A stretch of 40,609 nt of DNA. Origin: Limosilactobacillus gorillae (lineage in GTDB: Bacteria > Bacillota > Bacilli > Lactobacillales > Lactobacillaceae). This document shows, piece after piece, positions 24,789-33,508 of this stretch (within the stretch, counting starts at the first letter, position 1; every line of letters starts with the position of its first letter). The stretch lies in NCBI RefSeq assembly GCF_001293735.1, contig NZ_BCAH01000020.1, positions 1 to 40,609 of the forward strand, written 5' to 3'. A program made the position numbers and the translations under genes. The notes below the pieces were generated by a model. It did not search any database. It had not been told where the DNA came from and was given only the letters and a program-made list of their open reading frames with translations.

Positions 24789-24815
24789 AAATGCACGACC
24801 TTATGAAAATGATTT

Positions 24816-24837
24816 TTACCACAGTTTTACCACAGTT
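24816..24837 (+). promoter_or_regulatory. Putative integrase arm-type sites, right pair
   Basis: TTACCACAGTT occurs twice in perfect tandem. It matches the pair at 15374-15395, in the same orientation, and both pairs would flank the core in the circular form. Confidence 0.65.
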
Positions 24838-24931
24838 TCTATTTAAAACTATGTTTACTGATTTTCAGTAAGAATAAAAAATGCCGTCATATCAAGGTTT
24901 TAAACACCCCTGAAAATGACGACAATAAAAC

Positions 24932-24949
24932 CAAGTGCCCCAAACAGGA
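24932..24949. repeat. Island attachment site, tRNA end (18-bp core)
   Basis: This is the partner of 15308-15325. It covers the last 14 bases of the tRNA-Leu gene and 4 flanking bases, so the integrated island leaves a full tRNA gene. Confidence 0.9.
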
Positions 24950-25019
24950 TTCGAACCTGTACATGGTTACCCATACAACGACCTGAACGTTGCGCGTCTG
25001 CCAGTTCCGCCACTGGGGC
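24936..25019 (-). tRNA. tRNA-Leu (anticodon CAG)
   Basis: The minus strand folds as a class II tRNA of 84 nt without encoded CCA. The acceptor GCCCCAG pairs with TTGGGGC (last pair G-U) and the discriminator is A. The anticodon stem is CAACG/CGTTG with loop TTCAGGT, giving CAG. A long variable arm follows, then T-arm ACAGG-TTCGAAT-CCTGT. It decodes CUG leucine codons. It is the island's integration target and shares a promoter with the tRNA-Arg upstream of it. Confidence 0.95.
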
Positions 25020-25036
25020 ATGATATTTGTTTTTGA

Positions 25037-25108
25037 TGCGCCCCCGGGGAGTCGAACCCCGATCTCGAGAACCGGAATCTCACGTGCGATCCATTACACT
25101 AAGGGCGC
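25037..25108 (-). tRNA. tRNA-Arg (anticodon CCG)
   Basis: This 72-nt gene on the minus strand has acceptor GCGCCCT/GGGGCGC with discriminator A, anticodon stem TGAGA/TCTCG with loop TTCCGGT (anticodon CCG), and T-arm CGGGG-TTCGACT-CCCCG. It decodes CGG. It lies 17 bp before tRNA-Leu in the same transcript. Confidence 0.95.
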
Positions 25109-25162
25109 GTCTTTTAATGATACTAATCATTATTAACGCTTTGCTATCAAGCAACGTATATA

Positions 25163-25191
25163 ATATTACACATTATTCTCCTTTTTGACAA
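25163..25191 (-). promoter_or_regulatory. Promoter of the tRNA-Arg/tRNA-Leu unit
   Basis: On the minus strand TTGTCA (25191-25186) and TAATAT (25168-25163) have a 17-bp spacer, 55 bp before tRNA-Arg. Confidence 0.75.
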
Positions 25192-25282
25192 GCCCCTTTT
25201 TCGAATTATTTTAAGCCCTCCTTAATTACTATCTAGACCAATTTTGCTAAACCAGCCGTTAAAAATATATTATAAAAAGTTA

Positions 25283-25311
25283 TTGTCAACTAGACCATTA
25301 AGGATTATGAT
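25283..25311 (+). promoter_or_regulatory. Promoter of the 44-residue ORF
   Basis: TTGTCA (25283-25288) and TATGAT (25306-25311) have a 17-bp spacer. The roughly 90-bp leader that follows has a CGGGGA-TTCA-TCCCC hairpin near 25330-25345. Confidence 0.65.
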
Positions 25312-25406
25312 GGTCAATATTAAGAAGCAACGGGGATTCATCCCCCGCTAACCAGTTGTAAATACTGAATATAAAGTAGTTCAGATAACCATGGAGGAAT
25401 TAGATC

Positions 25407-25541
25407 ATGATGAAAAACGAAAAGATGCTAGCGGCCTTAAATGTATACGAAAACCAAGATACTAAGGCCGAAATGAGCCAATTAGCTGCCGAAAGTGCCA
25501 ATGCCGAACTTGATCTCTTATGCCAAGACCTTCACGACTAA
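25407..25541 (+). CDS. 44-residue acidic protein of unknown function
   Basis: The protein begins MMKNEKMLAALNVYENQDTK and ends ELDLLCQDLHD. It is acidic, helical in appearance, and has a single Cys. GGAGG at 25393-25397, a matched promoter and a downstream terminator support real expression. I see no double-Gly leader, signal peptide or membrane span. The function is unknown. It lies between the tRNAs and clpP, outside the island. Confidence 0.65.
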   Translation: MMKNEKMLAALNVYENQDTKAEMSQLAAESANAELDLLCQDLHD

Positions 25542-25552
25542 GCTCTTCCATT

Positions 25553-25582
25553 AAAATTGCAACATATAAAATTGCAACATAT
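25553..25582. repeat. 15-bp tandem duplication
   Basis: AAAATTGCAACATAT occurs twice in perfect tandem just after the 44-residue ORF. It is part of the 316-bp gap before clpP, which otherwise holds a terminator and the clpP promoter. Confidence 0.8.
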
Positions 25583-25597
25583 CATGTAAATTTCATC

Positions 25598-25634
25598 GCC
25601 GGTCACTCGATTGTTCGAAGGGCCGGCATTTTTA
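25598..25634 (+). terminator. Terminator of the 44-residue ORF
   Basis: Arms GCCGG and CCGGC with further partial pairing enclose a long loop and are followed by ATTTTTA. Confidence 0.6.
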
Positions 25635-25772
25635 TCAAGAACCATCTTGACCCCACCCAAAATACTTACTCATAAATAATATTGATGGTGTAACATAGAT
25701 GAGAAATTCCCCTAGCCAAGCATAATCTTTTAACTAGGGAAGGAAATTCATCCTGTTAATGGTGGCAAATCA

Positions 25773-25802
25773 TTTGACCTTTTTTGACCTACAGAGTAGA
25801 CT
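25773..25802 (+). promoter_or_regulatory. CtsR operator overlapping the clpP promoter
   Basis: TTTGACC-TTT-TTTGACC (25773-25789) is an exact heptad direct repeat with 3-bp spacing, the known CtsR box read in reverse. The -35 TTGACC (25774-25779) and -10 TAGACT (25797-25802) have a 17-bp spacer, so CtsR bound here would block RNA polymerase. It implies class III heat-shock control of clpP. Confidence 0.88.
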
Positions 25803-25857
25803 ATCCACATAAGTTAGCAATCAGTACTAACTAGTGCTAATTAAGGAGGCCAACTGA

Positions 25858-26448
25858 ATGAACTTAGTACCAACCGTCATTGAGCAGTCGTCCCGTGGCG
25901 AACGCGCTTATGACATTTACTCCCGTCTTTTAAAAGACCGGATTATTATGTTATCTGGTCCAATTGAAGATAACATGGCAAACTCAATCATCGCTCAACT
26001 ACTCTTCCTTGATGCCCAGGATTCAACTAAGGACATCTACTTGTACATTAACTCCCCGGGTGGGGTCGTAACCTCTGGGATGGCGATTTATGACACGATG
26101 AACTTCATTAAGTCTGATGTACAAACAATCGTGATCGGGATGGCTGCCTCAATGGCATCCGTTCTGGTTTCCTCTGGGGCTAAGGGTAAGCGATTCGGTC
26201 TCCCACACTCGACCGTGATGATTCACCAACCATCCGGTGGAGCCCAAGGGCAACAAACCGAAATTCAAATCGCTGCCGAAGAAATCCTGAAGACGCGCAA
26301 GATGATCAATGAGATCCTTGCTAAAAACTCCGGGCAAAGCATCGAACGGGTTGAACAAGATACCGAACGGGACCACTACTTAACCGCCCAAGAAGCGGTT
26401 GACTATGGTCTTTTGGATGGGATCATGGACTCCAATAAATTGAAGTAA
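25858..26448 (+). CDS. clpP: ATP-dependent Clp protease proteolytic subunit
   Basis: ClpP forms the tetradecameric chamber of the Clp proteases and degrades misfolded and regulatory proteins fed by ClpX, ClpC or ClpE. The protein is 196 residues. The catalytic triad is Ser98 (GMAASMAS), His123 (MIHQPSGG) and Asp172 (ERDHY). The N-terminal [18 protein letters not shown] axial-loop segment is intact. An AAGGAGG ribosome site precedes it. A CtsR box covers the promoter, and a strong bidirectional terminator separates it from whiA. Confidence 0.98.
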   Translation: MNLVPTVIEQSSRGERAYDIYSRLLKDRIIMLSGPIEDNMANSIIAQLLFLDAQDSTKDIYLYINSPGGVVTSGMAIYDTMNFIKSDVQTIVIGMAASMASVLVSSGAKGKRFGLPHSTVMIHQPSGGAQGQQTEIQIAAEEILKTRKMINEILAKNSGQSIERVEQDTERDHYLTAQEAVDYGLLDGIMDSNKLK

Positions 26449-26480
26449 TAAAAAAGGCGCCTCAGGGCGCCTTTTTTATT
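26448..26480. terminator. Bidirectional terminator between clpP and whiA
   Basis: AAAAAAGGCGCC-TCAG-GGCGCCTTTTTT is perfectly symmetric, with A and T tracts for both directions. Confidence 0.92.
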
Positions 26481-26485
26481 ACCTA

Positions 26486-27424
26486 TTAAATTGCCTTACC
26501 CTGCCTTAATTCATCGGCGTAGGCATTTAGTTTACGAAGCCGGTGGTTAACTCCTGACTTCGAGATTGGACCACCCGGAACCAGGGCTCCCAGTTCCTTT
26601 AGACTCACTTCTTGATGAGCCAACCGTGTTTCAGCAATTGCTCGCAGTTTTTCAGGTAAGCTAGCCAGCCCTACCGTGTCCTCAATCAGCATAATATTTT
26701 CTACCTGGCGGTTAGCGGCATTGGCCACCTTATCCATGTTGGCGTTTTCACAGTTAACTAGCCGGTTGACCGAATTACGCATATCACGGACAATCCGGAT
26801 GTTTTCAAATTCTAACATTGAGGTCGTCGCCCCAATCAGTTGTAAGAAATTAGCAATCTTTTCGGCTTCCTTCAAATAGACGATATAACCGCTACGCCGA
26901 TTGGTTGTCCGGGCATTAAGGCCATAGCGATTGATCATTTCGGCAATCATCTCGTTGTGTTCTTCGTATAAAGAGTAAATTTCAAGATGGTACCGGGATG
27001 TTTCTGGGTTGTTGACGGACCCCCCTGCCAAAAAGCCCCCCCGTAAATAGGAGCGGATCATCAAATCATCGGTCAAGAGGTCCATTGGTACCCGTTCTTT
27101 AATCTGAAATCCATTTAAAATTGCTAAGTCACTCAGAATCTCTTGGGCATGGAACCGTAGACGGACAACGTAGGTGTTGTTCTTCTTAAGCTTCATCTTC
27201 TTACGCACCAAGATATCACTTTCTACCTTGTAGAGCTGTTTAATCAGCGAATAGATCCGTCGGGCAATCGCTGGACTTTCAGTCTGAACATTCAGAATCA
27301 TGGTGTGGTTGGCTAGGCCAATCGAGCCATTCATTCGAATTAGAGCCATCAATTCTGCGCGTGCGTTTTTTTCGTGCACTACAATCCCAGTGAGTTCTTT
27401 TTTAACCTCGCTAGCGTAAGACAT
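26486..27424 (-). CDS. whiA: DNA-binding protein WhiA
   Basis: WhiA is a conserved Gram-positive protein linked to cell division and chromosome segregation. It combines a LAGLIDADG homing-endonuclease-like N-terminal fold without nuclease activity with a C-terminal helix-turn-helix. Of 312 residues, the N-terminal [31 protein letters not shown] and the middle [21 protein letters not shown] are family signatures. The C-terminal [28 protein letters not shown] is the DNA-binding helix-turn-helix. It is last in the rapZ-yvcK-whiA operon. Confidence 0.97.
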   Translation of the reverse strand: MSYASEVKKELTGIVVHEKNARAELMALIRMNGSIGLANHTMILNVQTESPAIARRIYSLIKQLYKVESDILVRKKMKLKKNNTYVVRLRFHAQEILSDLAILNGFQIKERVPMDLLTDDLMIRSYLRGGFLAGGSVNNPETSRYHLEIYSLYEEHNEMIAEMINRYGLNARTTNRRSGYIVYLKEAEKIANFLQLIGATTSMLEFENIRIVRDMRNSVNRLVNCENANMDKVANAANRQVENIMLIEDTVGLASLPEKLRAIAETRLAHQEVSLKELGALVPGGPISKSGVNHRLRKLNAYADELRQGKAI

Positions 27425-27443
27425 GGGCGTCCCCTTTCAAATT

Positions 27444-28424
27444 TTAATAGTGAACATCGTGGAGGCGGTTAATCAACTCCTCCACCACCTTGTCGCGATC
27501 ATGGAAGGCTCCGTTATCACTTAACCGCAAGAAGTTACTTGAAATTACCCGGCAGCCCATTTCCCGTAGGGCGTTGAAGTCATGGGTAACCGGCTGTGAG
27601 ATTTCATTCCACTCCTTAAAATCGATATAGTCATTTGGCACCGGCTGGATGTTAACCAAAACGGTGTCAACAAAGTTTTTACCTAGGTGATTATTTAAAA
27701 CCCGGACGTGATCGGCATCGGTGAAGTAGTCGGTCTCCCCTTTCTGGGTCATAATGTTGCAGATATAAACCACCTCGGCACTCGTTTCACAAACCGCCCG
27801 GCCAACGTTTTCAATCATTAAGTTAGGTAAGATGGAGGTGAACAGGCTCCCTGGTCCCAGGACAATTTGGTCGGCATCCATAATTGCATCGATAACTTCG
27901 GGTACCGCTTCAGGCTGATGCTGATCTCCGTCGCTTACCCACACGTGGTCAATTTGACCATGGGCCGCGGTGATTTCGGATTCGCCCCGGATCATCCGAC
28001 CGTCAACAAAGGAGGCGTTGAGGGTCAACGGTTCATTTGCGACCGGATAGATATGTCCACGAATTTTCATCATTGTCCCTAACTCTTGAACCGCCTCAAA
28101 AATCCCACCTCGCATTTCTGCCAAAGCCGAGATAATCAAGTTACCGATTGCGTGACCAGCTAAGAACTGATCAGAACTTTGGAAGCGGTACTGAAAAATA
28201 TCCTTTTCAATCCGGGGTACTTCCGCCAGGGCCACCAGGGCATTTCTGATGTCACCAGGTGGTACCACGTTTACATAATTACGTAGGATTCCGGACGACC
28301 CGCCATCGTCGGCAACGGTCACAACAGCAGTTATATCAACATTATGGTCTCTTAGACCGCGTAAAATTACCGGCAGGCCAGTCCCGCCACCAATTACCAC
28401 GACCTTTGGGCGATGATGCATCAA
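27444..28424 (-). CDS. yvcK: YvcK-family (CofD-like) protein
   Basis: This 326-residue protein is related to the CofD transferase fold and binds UDP-sugars. In Bacillus it is needed for growth on gluconeogenic carbon and for cell-wall synthesis. Visible signatures are [19 protein letters not shown] at the start, [27 protein letters not shown], and [16 protein letters not shown] near the middle. It lies 18 bp after rapZ and 19 bp before whiA, the invariant order in Firmicutes. Confidence 0.95.
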   Translation of the reverse strand: MMHHRPKVVVIGGGTGLPVILRGLRDHNVDITAVVTVADDGGSSGILRNYVNVVPPGDIRNALVALAEVPRIEKDIFQYRFQSSDQFLAGHAIGNLIISALAEMRGGIFEAVQELGTMMKIRGHIYPVANEPLTLNASFVDGRMIRGESEITAAHGQIDHVWVSDGDQHQPEAVPEVIDAIMDADQIVLGPGSLFTSILPNLMIENVGRAVCETSAEVVYICNIMTQKGETDYFTDADHVRVLNNHLGKNFVDTVLVNIQPVPNDYIDFKEWNEISQPVTHDFNALREMGCRVISSNFLRLSDNGAFHDRDKVVEELINRLHDVHY

Positions 28425-28442
28425 AGCTACTCCTTCTTTCTA

Positions 28443-29312
28443 TTACTGGGCCTTATCCACATCGCGGTGGTGGACACTGACTGGATATTCGTTATTCTTT
28501 AAATCATGGGCAAGGCGGTTAGCAATCGTCACCGAACGGTGCTGACCACCAGTACAGCCAATCGCTATTGTTAGGCTACTCTTACCCTCTTTGATGTAAC
28601 CCGGTAACGCTACTTCAATCAGTGAGTAAAGGTATTGATAGAAATTCTTAGCTAAGGGGCTTTGCATCACGTACTCTTGGACCGCAACGTCATTGCCAGT
28701 TTGGTGCTTTAACTCTGGAATATAATACGGGTTAGGTAAAAAACGGACGTCCATCACCAGGTCCGCATCTAAGGGAATCCCATACTTAAAACCAAAGGAC
28801 ATCACGTTGACATAAAAGGAGTGGGCCTTGTCTGGTGAAAAGCGGTCTGTTATCCGAGCTCGAAGCTGGCGGGGAGTTAAGTTAGTCGTATCAATAACTT
28901 GGTCGGCTTGGGCTTTAAGGTTTCCTAGTAGCTGGCGTTCCCGCATAATTCCCGGTAAAACTCCATCTTGCTGGTTTAAAGGATGGGCACGCCGAGACTC
29001 CTTGTAACGCGAAACCAGTTCCTCGTCGGTTGCCTCCAAGAACAAAAGTCCTAGGTTTATAGCCGTGCGCTTACGTAGAGAAGCAACGCAAGGGGAAATC
29101 TGATTGTAGAACTCCCGTGACCGCGAGTCCATTACCATTGCCATCCGGGTGAATTCCCCCGACTGCTTGATCACGTCAATGAACTTGGTCGCCAGGTTCG
29201 GTAGCATGTTATCAATCACAAAGTAGCCCAGGTCTTCAAACGATTGAACTGCCACCGTTTTTCCTGCACCACTCATTCCAGTAATAATAACGACCTCTAA
29301 TTGTTCCGCCAT
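28443..29312 (-). CDS. rapZ: RNase adapter / nucleotide-binding protein RapZ (YvcJ)
   Basis: RapZ/YvcJ is a P-loop protein that binds RNA and nucleotides. I place the start at ATG 29312 (289 residues, MAEQLEVVIITGMSGAGKTV) because GGGGGTG is 8 bases upstream. A 14-residue longer in-frame extension is not family-like. Walker A is GMSGAGKT at 12-19. The C-terminal domain has VMDVRFLPNPYYIPELKHQTG and the highly conserved IGCTGGQHRSV with RLA. In Gram-positives it is linked to competence and small-RNA control rather than to GlmZ. Confidence 0.96.
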   Translation of the reverse strand: MAEQLEVVIITGMSGAGKTVAVQSFEDLGYFVIDNMLPNLATKFIDVIKQSGEFTRMAMVMDSRSREFYNQISPCVASLRKRTAINLGLLFLEATDEELVSRYKESRRAHPLNQQDGVLPGIMRERQLLGNLKAQADQVIDTTNLTPRQLRARITDRFSPDKAHSFYVNVMSFGFKYGIPLDADLVMDVRFLPNPYYIPELKHQTGNDVAVQEYVMQSPLAKNFYQYLYSLIEVALPGYIKEGKSSLTIAIGCTGGQHRSVTIANRLAHDLKNNEYPVSVHHRDVDKAQ

Positions 29313-29409
29313 CTTCAAACACCCCCATTTTTTAACACCTCTTGATTTTAACACACCGGGTGTATCATGCCTAGCAACGCTACCCGGCGTATCAAAAATT
29401 ATTCAAGAT

Positions 29410-29449
29410 AAGGCTCCCGCCTGTTCATTACCGGACAAGCGGGAGCCTT
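29410..29449 (-). terminator. Stem-loop after the exonuclease-like gene
   Basis: AAGGCTCCCGC and GCGGGAGCCTT pair perfectly over 11 bp with a TGT/ACA inner pair. The minus-strand tail TATCTTG is T-poor, so it may act as a terminator or an RNA-stabilising hairpin. Confidence 0.65.
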
Positions 29450-29457
29450 GCTTAGTA

Positions 29458-30549
29458 TTAATTATTTTCTGGGGTTCCCTTCTCAGTCTTGATGTTGAAT
29501 TCCTTAGCCAGGTTGGCTACCGAAAGAATCGGCACTTGGTGATCAGCTAAGTAGCGGAACTGGGCACTCTGCTTATTGGCGGCCCGTGGTACCGTACTGT
29601 TGGTATCTAATAAGAGCCCCAGACGGGCTTCCTTTGGTGAAACCCGTTTAAAGTGGTGCTGACAGTGGTTGGCCAACTGGTCAATCACCGACTGGTCATT
29701 GGTAATCCGCGTCTGCTTAGGATTGAAAACCACCGCTACCGGAATACTACCATCTTCTTGGGCTAATTCCCCCAAGGAAACCGGTTTTTGATCGAGGTCG
29801 GTCAGTTTCCCTTTGGGTTGGTCTATTACCATTGGAACCCGTTTGCTCCTCGGTGCTTCCTTGACGACCCGATTCTGGGGCTTAGACTTATCAGATGACT
29901 GCTTACTTCGGGCCCTAGCTCCCCTTGGGGATTCTTGCTTACCCGTTTCCCTTGCTAGACCATGATTTTGCCAACTAGCCAGTTCTGGCAGGGAAATTAG
30001 GTAATCATAAACCTGCGCCGTCAACAAGACGTCAGCCAAGGCATGGTGCATGTTGGAAACATCAAGCCCCAATAAGCGTCCCATCCCCCGCAAACTCGGC
30101 TTATTCGGTAACTCACCCAGCCAGCTGGCCAGTTCATCAACTTCAAAGCAACAGACCGTTTTTTCATCGACTTGGGGCCCACCGTGGTTGTTGATAGCAT
30201 CAATTAGTACCTGCAGGTCACCATGGACATTCCACCCCCCAATCGGCAGGCTGAAGTCAAGAAAGTTTAAGAGATCAGTGACAATCTTATCCCACTGCCC
30301 CTGCTTCTTATAAGTCTTATAAGTAACGTTGGCATAATCAATCCCGCGTAAAAGGTCATCTGCCTCAGCATCAGCCCAGTAAACAAAGCGGTGAAATTGC
30401 TTCCCCACCTTATGACCGTTTTGGTACTTAACAACCCCAATCTCAAGCGGAAGGTGTTCGCGGGTCTTTTTATGGGTGGCAAACTCAAGGTCCAACAGGT
30501 AGTACTTACTTGGGAGGCTTTGGAGTTTGGCCAGTTTCATTTCTTGCAT
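29458..30549 (-). CDS. DEDDh exonuclease-like protein with a BRCT-like C-terminus
   Basis: This 363-residue protein has an N-terminal DnaQ/RNase T-type fold. Exo I is YLLDLEFATHKK (Asp and Glu near 20-22), a middle block is IGGWNVHGDLQVLIDAI, and Exo III is NMHHALADVLLTAQVY (His and Asp). The linker (about 210-250) is Ser/Lys/Arg-rich. The last 100 residues (ARLGLLLDTNSTVPRAANKQ, then HQVPILSVANLAKEF) resemble a BRCT fold of the kind that follows exonuclease domains in some epsilon-like proteins. Its role in DNA repair is plausible next to uvrBA, but the substrate is unknown. AAAGGA precedes the ATG. Confidence 0.8.
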   Translation of the reverse strand: MQEMKLAKLQSLPSKYYLLDLEFATHKKTREHLPLEIGVVKYQNGHKVGKQFHRFVYWADAEADDLLRGIDYANVTYKTYKKQGQWDKIVTDLLNFLDFSLPIGGWNVHGDLQVLIDAINNHGGPQVDEKTVCCFEVDELASWLGELPNKPSLRGMGRLLGLDVSNMHHALADVLLTAQVYDYLISLPELASWQNHGLARETGKQESPRGARARSKQSSDKSKPQNRVVKEAPRSKRVPMVIDQPKGKLTDLDQKPVSLGELAQEDGSIPVAVVFNPKQTRITNDQSVIDQLANHCQHHFKRVSPKEARLGLLLDTNSTVPRAANKQSAQFRYLADHQVPILSVANLAKEFNIKTEKGTPENN

Positions 30550-30636
30550 TCTAAAGTCCTTTCCATTAGATAATTTATCCGTACAATCTAGTTACATCAA
30601 GGATAGGAGCTAATTAACTGCTTTGTCAAGAAAGGT

Positions 30637-33498
30637 CTATGAGTGTTTTTTCTCAGCCCGCTGCTTAGCCCACTCGGCGTCCCGAGCCAGCATCACCTTT
30701 AGGTAGTGACCGGTGTATGATTCGGAAACTTGTGCGACCTCTTCAGGGGTCCCGGTGGCGACAATTTCACCCCCGGCCTGCCCCCCTTCCGGTCCAAGGT
30801 CGATCAGCCAGTCAGCAGACTTAACCACGTCTAAGTCGTGTTCGATCACCAAAACGGTGTTACCGGCATCTACCAACCGTTGCAAGACGGTCAAGAGGCG
30901 CTTGATGTCAGCCATGTGAAGCCCAGTTGTTGGCTCGTCTAGGATATAAAAAGACTTCCCGTTAGACTGACGGTGCAACTCACTGGCTAGCTTCATCCGC
31001 TGAGCCTCCCCCCCAGATAAGGTAGTGGCTGGTTGCCCTAAGTGAACGTAGCCTAGACCGACGTCTTGAATCGTCTGGAGCTTGCGCCGGATCTTTGGAA
31101 TTGCACTGAAGAAGTGCAGGGCCTCTTCAACGGTCATATCCAGAATCTGAGCGATATTTTTGTCTTTATAGTGAACCTCGAGGGTCTCAGAGTTATAGCG
31201 GGTTCCATGACAAACTTCACAAGGGACATACACATCAGGTAAAAAGTTCATCTCAATTTTAATAATCCCATCCCCATGACAGGCTTCACAGCGTCCCCCC
31301 TTAACGTTAAAGGAGAACCGCCCCTTGCCGTAGCCCCGTAGCTTAGCCTCGTTGGTTTGAGCAAACAGCCCCCGAATGTCATCGAAGACGCCAGTATAGG
31401 TAGCAGGATTAGAACGCGGGGTCCGGCCAATTGGTGATTGATCGATGTTAATTACCTTTTCGATATTTTGAAGACCCTGAATTTCCCTGTAGCGGCCCGG
31501 CTTTTCGTTAGCTCGGTTTAACCTTTGAGCCAGGATCCGCTTTAAAATCTGATTTACCAAGGTTGATTTTCCAGACCCAGATACCCCAGTCACGCAGATC
31601 AGTTTACCCAATGGGAATTTAACGGTAATATCCTTGAGGTTGTTCTCCTTGGCTCCCACCAGGGTGAGTACATGCCCATTACCAGTACGTCGCTCATTCG
31701 GGATTGGAATTACCTCCCGTCCGGATAGGTATTTACCAGTTAATGACTTACGTGAGCGCATGATCTGCTTAGGAGTTCCAGCCGCCGTTACCTGGCCCCC
31801 AGCTTCTCCAGCCCCCGGGCCAATGTCAATAATATAATCAGCCGCGCGCATCGTATCCTCATCGTGTTCTACCACAATCAGGGTGTTTCCCAGGTCACGC
31901 ATCTTCTTTAATGAATTAATCAGGCGGTCGTTGTCTCGTTGATGAAGCCCAATTGAAGGTTCGTCCAGCACGTACATGACCCCAGAGAGGTTCGAACCAA
32001 TTTGGGTGGCTAAGCGGATCCGCTGGGCCTCTCCCCCGGAAAGGGTTCGTGCTGACCGCGACAGGGTCAGATACTCAACCCCCACGTTTTGCATGAAGGT
32101 TAAGCGATCAAGAATCTCCTTTAGAATGGGGCGGGCAATCTCCTGATTTTGCTTAGACAACTTTACATCCTTAAAGAAGCTAATTTCTTTTGAGATCGGT
32201 AACTCAGAAACCTGACCAATGTTTTGTCCGGCAACCTTGACTGCCAAAGCCTGCTCATTAAGCCGGTAACCATGGCAAGCTGGACACGGTAATTCCGCCA
32301 TGTACTTGCGCATCTGCTCCCTGGTGAAATCCGAGTTAGTCTCCTTATAGCGCCGTGAAACGTTGGTAATAACCCCTTCGAAGGTCACATCAACATCCCG
32401 AATCCCGCCAAAGTCATTTTTGTAATGGAAGTGGAAGGTCAAATCGTCCCCGTAAAGTAAATGGTGCTTAACCTCTTCTTCGAGTTGTTCGAAGGGCGTG
32501 TCCATGTTAATCCCCGCCGCCTGGCAGTATTGGCTTAATAAGCTCGGGTAATACTTAGAAGAGATCGGGTTCCACGGCAAAAGGGCCCCTTCGTTCAGGG
32601 TCTTAGTTTGGTCGGGAACCACCAGGTCAACATCAACCTCCAACTTACTCCCTAACCCCTCACAGGCGGGGCAGGCCCCCAGCGGAGCATTAAAGGAGAA
32701 AAGCCGGGGTTCTAGTTCCGGCATTGAAAAGTCACCATAAGGACAAGCGTAGTGTTCGGAAAAAGGGATCTTTTCACCACCGATAATATCGGCTACAGCC
32801 ACCCCATCGGCCAATCGTAAGGCAGCCTCAAAGGAGTCAAACAGACGTGAGCGGACCCCCGCCTTGACGATGATCCGGTCAACCACTACATCAACTGAAT
32901 GCTTCTTATTTTTCTCTAGTTCTGGTACCTCGTCAATATCATAGGTCTGCCCATCAACTTGGACCCGAACGAAGCCATCCTTTTTGATCTTCGCTAAAAC
33001 TGTCTTTTGAGTCCCTCGTTTTTCGTGAACAACCGGCGCTAAGACCTGAAGTCGGGTTCGTTCCGGTAGTTCCATGATTTGATCAACCATTTGCTCCGGC
33101 GACTGGCTAGCGATCGGTACCCCGTGATTCGGGCAGACCGGGGTCCCCACTCGTGCCCACAAGAGACGTAAAAAATCATTGATCTCCGTAACCGTTCCCA
33201 CTGTTGAGCGGGGGTTATGGGAGGTTGTCTTTTGATCAATCGAAATGGCTGGTGAAAGCCCCTCAATTGAATCAACATCAGGCTTATCCATCTGTCCCAA
33301 AAACTGACGTGCGTAGGCCGAAAGACTTTCCACGTAACGGCGCTGCCCTTCAGCATAGAGCGTATCAAAGGCCAATGACGACTTCCCAGAACCTGACAAT
33401 CCCGTGATCACAACCAATTTATTCTTGGGAATTGTCACATCAATGTTTTTTAAGTTGTGCGCCCGCGCACCACGAATCACAATCTTTTCGTTTGCCAT
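30637..33498 (-). CDS. uvrA: Excinuclease ABC subunit A
   Basis: UvrA is the damage-sensing ABC ATPase of nucleotide excision repair. Its 953 residues hold two ABC modules. The first Walker A is [19 protein letters not shown] near 33-51, with signature [12 protein letters not shown]. The second Walker A is [11 protein letters not shown], with signature [12 protein letters not shown]. Zinc-binding cysteine clusters are seen at CPACEG, CPACHG and the pair [16 protein letters not shown]. It lies 10 bp after uvrB and is translated from the same message. Confidence 0.98.
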   Translation of the reverse strand: MANEKIVIRGARAHNLKNIDVTIPKNKLVVITGLSGSGKSSLAFDTLYAEGQRRYVESLSAYARQFLGQMDKPDVDSIEGLSPAISIDQKTTSHNPRSTVGTVTEINDFLRLLWARVGTPVCPNHGVPIASQSPEQMVDQIMELPERTRLQVLAPVVHEKRGTQKTVLAKIKKDGFVRVQVDGQTYDIDEVPELEKNKKHSVDVVVDRIIVKAGVRSRLFDSFEAALRLADGVAVADIIGGEKIPFSEHYACPYGDFSMPELEPRLFSFNAPLGACPACEGLGSKLEVDVDLVVPDQTKTLNEGALLPWNPISSKYYPSLLSQYCQAAGINMDTPFEQLEEEVKHHLLYGDDLTFHFHYKNDFGGIRDVDVTFEGVITNVSRRYKETNSDFTREQMRKYMAELPCPACHGYRLNEQALAVKVAGQNIGQVSELPISKEISFFKDVKLSKQNQEIARPILKEILDRLTFMQNVGVEYLTLSRSARTLSGGEAQRIRLATQIGSNLSGVMYVLDEPSIGLHQRDNDRLINSLKKMRDLGNTLIVVEHDEDTMRAADYIIDIGPGAGEAGGQVTAAGTPKQIMRSRKSLTGKYLSGREVIPIPNERRTGNGHVLTLVGAKENNLKDITVKFPLGKLICVTGVSGSGKSTLVNQILKRILAQRLNRANEKPGRYREIQGLQNIEKVINIDQSPIGRTPRSNPATYTGVFDDIRGLFAQTNEAKLRGYGKGRFSFNVKGGRCEACHGDGIIKIEMNFLPDVYVPCEVCHGTRYNSETLEVHYKDKNIAQILDMTVEEALHFFSAIPKIRRKLQTIQDVGLGYVHLGQPATTLSGGEAQRMKLASELHRQSNGKSFYILDEPTTGLHMADIKRLLTVLQRLVDAGNTVLVIEHDLDVVKSADWLIDLGPEGGQAGGEIVATGTPEEVAQVSESYTGHYLKVMLARDAEWAKQRAEKKHS

Positions 33499-33508
33499 CG
33501 TAAAACTC

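Larger units (their letters stand above)
15308..24949. mobile_element. Integrated phage-satellite-like island (PICI-type) in tRNA-Leu
   Basis: An 18-bp direct repeat bounds 9.6 kb that contains, in order, a tyrosine integrase, an HTH master regulator, a divergent promoter region, two excisionase-type HTH proteins, a small protein, a Prim-Pol primase, an SF3 helicase, an iteron-rich origin-like region, a winged-HTH protein, coiled-coil proteins and a sigma-like regulator. There are no capsid, portal, tail, lysis or terminase genes. The leftward int-regulator and rightward xis-primase-helicase-ori order is that of Gram-positive phage-inducible chromosomal islands. A deletion relic of a prophage is the main alternative. 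Whether it still mobilises is unknown. Confidence 0.8.
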
